Shown here piece by piece: positions 6,432 to 10,309 of a stretch of 10,309 nt of DNA. How positions within the stretch are numbered: position 1 is the first letter of the stretch; every line of letters begins with the position of its first letter. Below the pieces are notes generated by a model, which saw nothing but the letters and a program-made list of their open reading frames with translations, was not told the origin of the DNA and ran no database searches. The translations under genes and the position numbers were made by a program. The stretch is from Candidatus Argoarchaeum ethanivorans (GTDB lineage Archaea > Halobacteriota > Methanosarcinia > Methanosarcinales > EX4572-44), in contig CAJHIR010000036.1 in NCBI GenBank assembly GCA_905067535.1, positions 1 to 10,309 on the forward strand, in the 5' to 3' direction.

Positions 6432-7034
6432 TTACAGCAAACTGCTATCCAACTCGATGTTGCAGAGCTGGCATAATATGTTCATCGCTTCGATTTCTGC
6501 TGGTGAACCACATTTGTTGACGATGGTGTTGTAGTATTTTATAGAGCGAAGCTGTTCTTTGCCATGGAACAGTACGTAGCGTGTGGCGTATACCGTTGCC
6601 TCGATTACTGCGAAAAACCCTCGATTTATTGCACGTGCTGTTTGCTTTTTTGCTGCACCTGTTAGTGGTTGTAGTGTGAAAGTAGTCTCGTTTTGTTGTT
6701 TTACTTTTAGTAGAATCGATGTGCTTGCGTTTTTTAGTACTGGATATTTTTGCTGCTGGTATTCTATCTCAGTATATGTTTCCTGCGGGAGTGTTGACAG
6801 TGCGCTTGTTACGATGAGTATTGGATCCTGTGTGATGTTTGCTGTGAGGTACTCAATGTGTTCGAGGTTTTCCCTAGTTTTATTTTGATACAAATGTATT
6901 TGAAGGTCGTGTTTGTGTTTGTGTTTGTAAAGTCCAATTGGTGCAGCATTTGCTGTTTTACTCTTGTTTGTTGTAACTGCGATAATCTCATTTATTCCAT
7001 CGTATATTCCAAGTTTTTCAAGGTCAGTTGTCAG
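6432..7034 (-). CDS. DUF447 family protein (FMN-binding split-barrel type)
   Basis: About 200 residues, the usual DUF447 (COG2457) length; the fold is a flavin-reductase-like split barrel but the reaction is unknown. Landmarks are YDGINEIIAVTT (11-22), NAAPIG (29-34), a central DPILIVTSAL (70-79), NRGFFAVIEATVYATR (137-152) and YYNTIVNKCG (167-176). No ATG, GTG or TTG lies in frame near the natural N-terminus; the nearest upstream TTG (7121) would drag in codons that belong to the preceding gene in a shifted frame. CTG at 7034, overlapping the restored TGA of the upstream gene and 9 bases after GGAGG, fits best and is unusual. A (AAACAC)3 microsatellite gives KHKHKH at 37-42. From memory, DUF447 and COG1767 genes also sit in tetrahydromethanopterin-linked C1 clusters of methylotrophic bacteria, which hints at a role around that cofactor. 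Confidence 0.82.
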   Translation of the reverse strand: MTTDLEKLGIYDGINEIIAVTTNKSKTANAAPIGLYKHKHKHDLQIHLYQNKTRENLEHIEYLTANITQDPILIVTSALSTLPQETYTEIEYQQQKYPVLKNASTSILLKVKQQNETTFTLQPLTGAAKKQTARAINRGFFAVIEATVYATRYVLFHGKEQLRSIKYYNTIVNKCGSPAEIEAMNILCQLCNIELDSSLL

Positions 7035-7885
7035 AATCGGTAGCCTCCAAGCAGTAATAAAAAGAGTCCTGATATTATGATGTCTGCTGTTGAGCCCGGG
7101 TTTATTTTTTTTTGATAGCAACTCTTTATCAAACTCTTTTATTTCTGGAAGCGTCGCTAAATATCCCTGTTTGTGTATTTTATCTACGATTGCTGCTGAT
7201 TTTTTTTGATGTTTGTATTGCTGTTGCTTTGTTGTGTTTTGTCTGGATAAACGTGTCCGGATGATCTTTTAGAATCTCAAGATATGTTTTGACGATTGAT
7301 TCGTTGATGTCTGTGTCTTTGACGTTGGTGGTCAAAAGTTGATGTGCTTTTTTTGTTAGGGGAAATCCGTGTGTCCACTCTCCTGCGATTTCATCACCAT
7401 GTTCTGCTATCTGCATCAACTGGTAGAGTGTTTTGTTTTGTTGTTGTATTTGTGTTATTGTGTGGGCACCCTCAAGGCTTAACCTGCTTACTGGTGCTAC
7501 CTTCACATTTGCTTTTGCAAAGGCTTGATAAAAATAAATAGCATCCTCTACAGTTGTGTTTTTCACGATTTTATATGCTTCTGCCATACTCCCTTTTGCC
7601 ATTGCAAGAGGGATTAACAATATGAATGCTCCAAAGTGTGTGTTTCCCCCATTCTGCCATAAGTTGCTTTCACTGACAGCCTTTGCTAATAGCTCTCCAA
7701 AGCTTTTTTTTTTGGGTTGCTGCTTCCCTGATAATCGGGTATGCTGCAACAACTGATGCAAGGAAGTGTTCGTATCGTGTGTCTGGATAGTTGTGTTCCC
7801 TGTCAATATTTCCCGGTTTGGGTGTGGCTGAAACCTCAAGTGCCATTGCGAGACTAGCACACTGTGCAATATAATCAGGCATCAT
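7031..7885 (-). pseudogene. CitG/COG1767-like (triphosphoribosyl-dephospho-CoA synthase family) gene with three frameshifts
   Basis: Read through three single-base corrections, this gives a complete protein of about 283 residues, the family's usual length. Segments and cues: 7885-7714 with SATPKPGN and DTRYEHFLAS; 7703-7208 with NGGNTHFGAFILLIPLA, EIAGEWTHGF and KDHPDTFIQTKH; 7199-7114 with LATLPEIKEFDKELL; 7104-7031 with NPGSTADIIISGLFLLLLGG and TGA. Each break is at a poly-A tract on the coding strand (10 A at 7704-7713, 8 at 7200-7207, 9 at 7105-7113), and dropping one A from each restores the frame. The start is ATG at 7885 (or 7882), overlapping the marker 9 stop by about 10 bases. Bacterial CitG makes a citrate-lyase cofactor precursor; archaeal members have no proven role and may serve pterin-cofactor synthesis. 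It is either a decaying gene, a cluster of sequencing errors, or read by slippage. Confidence 0.85.
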
Positions 7886-9014
7886 TTGAAACAAGTTTCT
7901 TTCTGTGTGAGAGAATGTGTTCTGCCATTCGTTTTTTAAGCAGCGTGTATTCTACAATAGATAACCCGATTGCATCAAGCACGTTGTCCCTAAGAAAGCA
8001 TGGCTTGGTTGCTTTACAACACCATGCCATTGTTCCAAAACACGTACCTTCGCCATATTGCAGTGGCGTGCCCTTAACAAAGTCCAGTTTAAGCTCTGCA
8101 AACTCTTTTGCGGTCATGCCTATTTTTTTCAAAGCAGCATGCACAACACATGGTTTTACTGGCAGGCAGCAAAAAGTAAGACCTCGCAGGTCTCCACCAC
8201 CACAGATATGCTTTGGTGCATTGTACCATCCAGTCTGTCTTTGAACTGCCGAAGTTGAGGACACAATCTCCTGAAAAATACCGGGGTTTTCAAGTGCCCC
8301 TCTCGCAACCGAAACCATGTCTGCTCCACGCCCAAACATCTTCTGTGCATCTTCAAAGTCACGAACCGAGTTATTCCCAATCAAAAATATCCTTGATGTG
8401 GCATCCCTGACATCTTTCAAAGAACGAAGATCAGAACCCTGTGCGCCCATCGCATCAAAATGGAGAATATCCGCACCTGCTTCTTCTATCAACTGTGCAA
8501 GCATGAGATTATTAACCACGTTAGAACGCACTTTAACCGATAATACAACGCCAGTCTTTTTTATTTTATGAATAATACCTTTAAGCTTACCAAAATCAAA
8601 AACCAGTTCCTGGCCTGCACCAAGGCTCATAATCTCAGGCTGACGGCAGTGAGCATCCAGTTCAAGCACAGCATTATACTTTCGCGCTAAGATTGCAGCA
8701 CGCATGTAAGTTTCAGCATTCACTGCACGTACATTGAGAGCTACCACACTGTCAATATCTTGAAGCTTTAAGAGCTCAGACTCAATGAGATCCATCGGCT
8801 CTTCAGAAATAAATTCCTTTCTTCCATGACCACTCATGATCTTGGCAGCATGATTTGTCTCTTCATCAAGATTGTAGCCGCCAATCACAATCAAACCGGC
8901 ATCTTGTGCCGTCTTTTTTGCAAATTCAGAATCTGTGATTCCAGCCATTGAAGCAAGTGCAACAGGATTTTTAAAAGAAACATATCCGACATTCAAATCA
9001 AAAAATTCTGACAT
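7875..9014 (-). CDS. Methanogenesis marker 9 domain protein with Dus/NifR3-like TIM barrel
   Basis: 379 residues in two parts. Residues 1-250 form a dihydrouridine-synthase-like (NifR3) flavin TIM barrel: SMAGITDSEFA (22-32), a strand ending ELDAHCRQPE (118-127) where Dus has its catalytic NxGCP, KVRSNV (161-166), and the phosphate-binding GNNSVRDF...GADMVSVARGALENPGIF (213-247). Residues about 265-345 carry the marker 9 domain with eight cysteines (271, 282, 283, 289, 325, 332, 333, 339), including FCCLPVKPC and WCCKATKPC. Both forms, with and without the barrel, are known in methanogens; the function is unknown, and the cysteines suggest metal or Fe-S binding. The Dus Asn-Cys-Pro loop is altered though a Cys (123) remains, so tRNA dihydrouridine synthesis is doubtful. 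The ATG is 20 bases after mrp, with no clear Shine-Dalgarno. An Fe-S carrier gene next door fits a cysteine-rich client. Confidence 0.9.
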   Translation of the reverse strand: MSEFFDLNVGYVSFKNPVALASMAGITDSEFAKKTAQDAGLIVIGGYNLDEETNHAAKIMSGHGRKEFISEEPMDLIESELLKLQDIDSVVALNVRAVNAETYMRAAILARKYNAVLELDAHCRQPEIMSLGAGQELVFDFGKLKGIIHKIKKTGVVLSVKVRSNVVNNLMLAQLIEEAGADILHFDAMGAQGSDLRSLKDVRDATSRIFLIGNNSVRDFEDAQKMFGRGADMVSVARGALENPGIFQEIVSSTSAVQRQTGWYNAPKHICGGGDLRGLTFCCLPVKPCVVHAALKKIGMTAKEFAELKLDFVKGTPLQYGEGTCFGTMAWCCKATKPCFLRDNVLDAIGLSIVEYTLLKKRMAEHILSHRKKLVSNDA

Positions 9015-9034
9015 GATTTAGTTCTTAAAATCTT

Positions 9035-9856
9035 CTAAGTTTTTTCAACAAAATTCTCTACTTTGTCTACGATTTCTTCAAATACCTTGCTGGATGGTAA
9101 TTCTTTATATTTTAACACAAATGGTATTCCATCATCCCCAGTCTCTACAATTCTTGAATCAATGGGCACTTTTCCCAAAAACGGCAGCTTAAATTCGTTT
9201 GCTGCTTGTTCACAACCTCCTGTTTTAAAAATATCACTTCTTTTGCCGCAGTGTGGACACGCAAAACCACTCATGTTTTCGATTATCCCGATAATCGGCA
9301 TGTTTAACATCTTTGCAAAGTTTATCGATTTTCTAACGCTTAACAGTGCAACATCCTGGGGAGTTGACACGATAAGAGCATAACTGTCAGGAAGCATCTG
9401 CGCGATGTTTAACGGCTCATCACCGGTTCCTGGTGGCAAATCGATTATCAGATAATCAAGTTCTCCCCATCTTACATCTTCAAGGAACTGCCGGATCACC
9501 CCCATCTTTATAGGGCCTCGCCATATCACAGGCGAATCCTCGTCTTCTAAGAGGAAAGCCATCGACACAAGCTTAATCTTCTCTGATATCTTCACAGGAA
9601 GCATTTTATGATCACTGTCGAATGTAATGTTCTCTTTTTCTACACCAAGCATTTTTGGGATGGTTGGTCCATGAATGTCAACATCAAGCAGACCAACTGA
9701 ATAGCCTTTCCACGCAAGTGTGAATGCAAGGTTAGCTGCAACTGTGCTTTTACCAACACCACCTTTTCCACTCATAACAGCAATCTTGTGCTTGATGTGT
9801 TCAAGGTTAACTTCCATCGTGGGGGGTGTGGGGTTTTTATCATTTTCGTCAGCCAT
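9035..9856 (-). CDS. Mrp/NBP35-type Fe-S cluster carrier P-loop ATPase
   Basis: 273 residues. SIMIBI-class ATPase that binds and hands on [4Fe-4S] clusters to apo-proteins in the cytoplasm. The deviant Walker [10 protein letters not shown] is at 30-38, [10 protein letters not shown] (56-65) is the switch I region, and [12 protein letters not shown] (135-146) holds Walker [13 protein letters not shown] (193-204) gives the CxxC (200, 203) that bridges a cluster between two subunits. There is no N-terminal DUF59 domain, as is usual in archaea. The ATG at 9856 is preferred over an upstream in-frame ATG (9895) because it lies one base after the UPF0251 stop and has GGTGA 5 bases before it. Apparent operon mates are UPF0251 upstream and the marker 9 protein downstream. 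Called mrp, apbC or nbp35 in different genomes. Confidence 0.95.
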   Translation of the reverse strand: MADENDKNPTPPTMEVNLEHIKHKIAVMSGKGGVGKSTVAANLAFTLAWKGYSVGLLDVDIHGPTIPKMLGVEKENITFDSDHKMLPVKISEKIKLVSMAFLLEDEDSPVIWRGPIKMGVIRQFLEDVRWGELDYLIIDLPPGTGDEPLNIAQMLPDSYALIVSTPQDVALLSVRKSINFAKMLNMPIIGIIENMSGFACPHCGKRSDIFKTGGCEQAANEFKLPFLGKVPIDSRIVETGDDGIPFVLKYKELPSSKVFEEIVDKVENFVEKT

Positions 9857-9857
9857 A

Positions 9858-10309
9858 TTATTCACCGCCTCTAAAACCGTGTCTTTCTCCTGCATATCCT
9901 CGATTAGTGTGTGCCGATCGTATATTTACGCTTCCACATGCAGGACACGTCTCTGGTCTTCCCGTTCCAAACGCCTCTTCCCATCCATGTTGACAGTTGT
10001 AGCATTCAAATTTTCTCTTTAAATCTAACACGTAGTTTCCTCCTTTAATTTCTATTGCTCTACCTGATGTTAATGCACCAGCCACCTTTTTTCTTGCATT
10101 CTGAAGCTCAGTCCATAAAGCTTTTCTTGAGATGCCCATTTTCACTGCCGCCTCTCCCTGTTGTAGTTCTTCAAGGTCGACAAGTCTTATTGCTTCAAGC
10201 TCTTCTACCGAGAGGCAGACAGCAGCAAGCCCTGGTGAAGAGTTCCCTCTTGGTTCAAAATATGTAATCTCTGGTATTTGTTCAACCCATCTTGGGCATT
10301 TTGGTCTGC
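9858..10309 (-). CDS. UPF0251 (DUF134) family protein, 5' end cut by window edge
   Basis: 149 residues are visible, beginning [20 protein letters not shown]; family members start with one to three residues before RP, so only the start codon and perhaps a residue or two are missing. Order of parts: the conserved N-terminal RPKCPRW block, a helix-turn-helix segment ([17 protein letters not shown], then [28 protein letters not shown]), and a C-terminal zinc-ribbon-like region with C-x2-C pairs at 102/105 and 121/124 (CYNC, CPAC). The family is predicted to bind DNA; no regulon is established. The tail [20 protein letters not shown] is basic and glycine-rich. Its stop is one base before mrp, so the two are co-translated; it may regulate the operon, which is inference. 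Confidence 0.9.
   Translation of the reverse strand, partial: RPKCPRWVEQIPEITYFEPRGNSSPGLAAVCLSVEELEAIRLVDLEELQQGEAAVKMGISRKALWTELQNARKKVAGALTSGRAIEIKGGNYVLDLKRKFECYNCQHGWEEAFGTGRPETCPACGSVNIRSAHTNRGYAGERHGFRGGE
9862..9866 (-). promoter_or_regulatory. Ribosome binding site for mrp
   Basis: GGTGA on the minus strand, inside the last codons of the UPF0251 gene and 5 bases before ATG 9856. It sets the mrp start and implies translational coupling. Confidence 0.65.

Noticed and set aside
6280..6534. Plus-strand open frame running through the repeats and palindrome.
   Set aside because: Made of the direct repeat twice and antisense DUF447; no family resemblance.
7704..7713. Programmed ribosomal -1 frameshift at the A10 tract.
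   Set aside because: The required change is skipping one base (+1), and it would have to happen three times in one gene; error, decay or transcript slippage fit better.
7180..7869. A separate 229-residue gene for the CitG middle part.
   Set aside because: Its first 50 or so residues are out-of-frame reading of the true N-terminus, and its last residues are out-of-frame reading before the true C-terminus.

Overview
The window reads as a piece of a euryarchaeal chromosome from a methanogen or a relative that oxidises methane or alkanes. The evidence is gene content: a UPF0179 protein, a CDP-archaeol synthase (CarS), a Sec61-beta (SecG) subunit, a UPF0251/DUF134 protein, and a protein carrying the eight-cysteine 'methanogenesis marker 9' domain. 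The marker 9 family is known only from archaea with the methanogenic or reverse-methanogenic pathway. Ribosome binding sites are repeatedly GGTGA-like (before UPF0179, carB and mrp), and secG and carS look leaderless with TATA-like boxes about 30 bases upstream. An ANME-1/Methanophagales-like source is possible, but the sequence alone does not prove it.

Layout. Positions 1-340 hold at most the tail of an upstream gene plus non-coding sequence. On the + strand follow UPF0179 (341-787), a cluster of small hairpins (796-941), carA (945-2021) and carB (2026-5334). CarA and CarB together make carbamoyl phosphate for pyrimidines and arginine. Next comes secG (5468-5638), which converges on carS (minus strand, 6196-5654) with only 15 bp between the stop codons. 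A 230-bp non-coding, repeat-rich stretch (6202-6431) separates carS from a tight minus-strand gene row read from the right edge leftwards: UPF0251 (cut by the window edge), mrp/NBP35-type Fe-S carrier ATPase, marker 9 protein, a CitG/COG1767-type protein broken by three frameshifts, and DUF447. Spacings in this row run from a small overlap to 20 bp, so it is probably one operon. A plausible common theme is cofactor and Fe-S protein assembly for C1 metabolism.

The most unusual feature is a family of short palindromes (stem CTGCACAAC, loop GAA, stem GTTGTGCAG) found at three places. One copy, preceded by a second hairpin (CTCGATTGC / GCAATCGAG), lies in frame inside carB and appears to add 31 residues to the enzyme. 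A duplicated array bounded by the same two hairpin types sits directly before carA and seems to supply its ribosome binding site. A third copy lies between two 41-bp direct repeats upstream of carS. This resembles the protein-inserting palindromic elements (RPEs) of Rickettsia, here in an archaeon. The second notable feature is the CitG-like gene, whose three frame breaks all fall on poly-A tracts that are each exactly one base too long.
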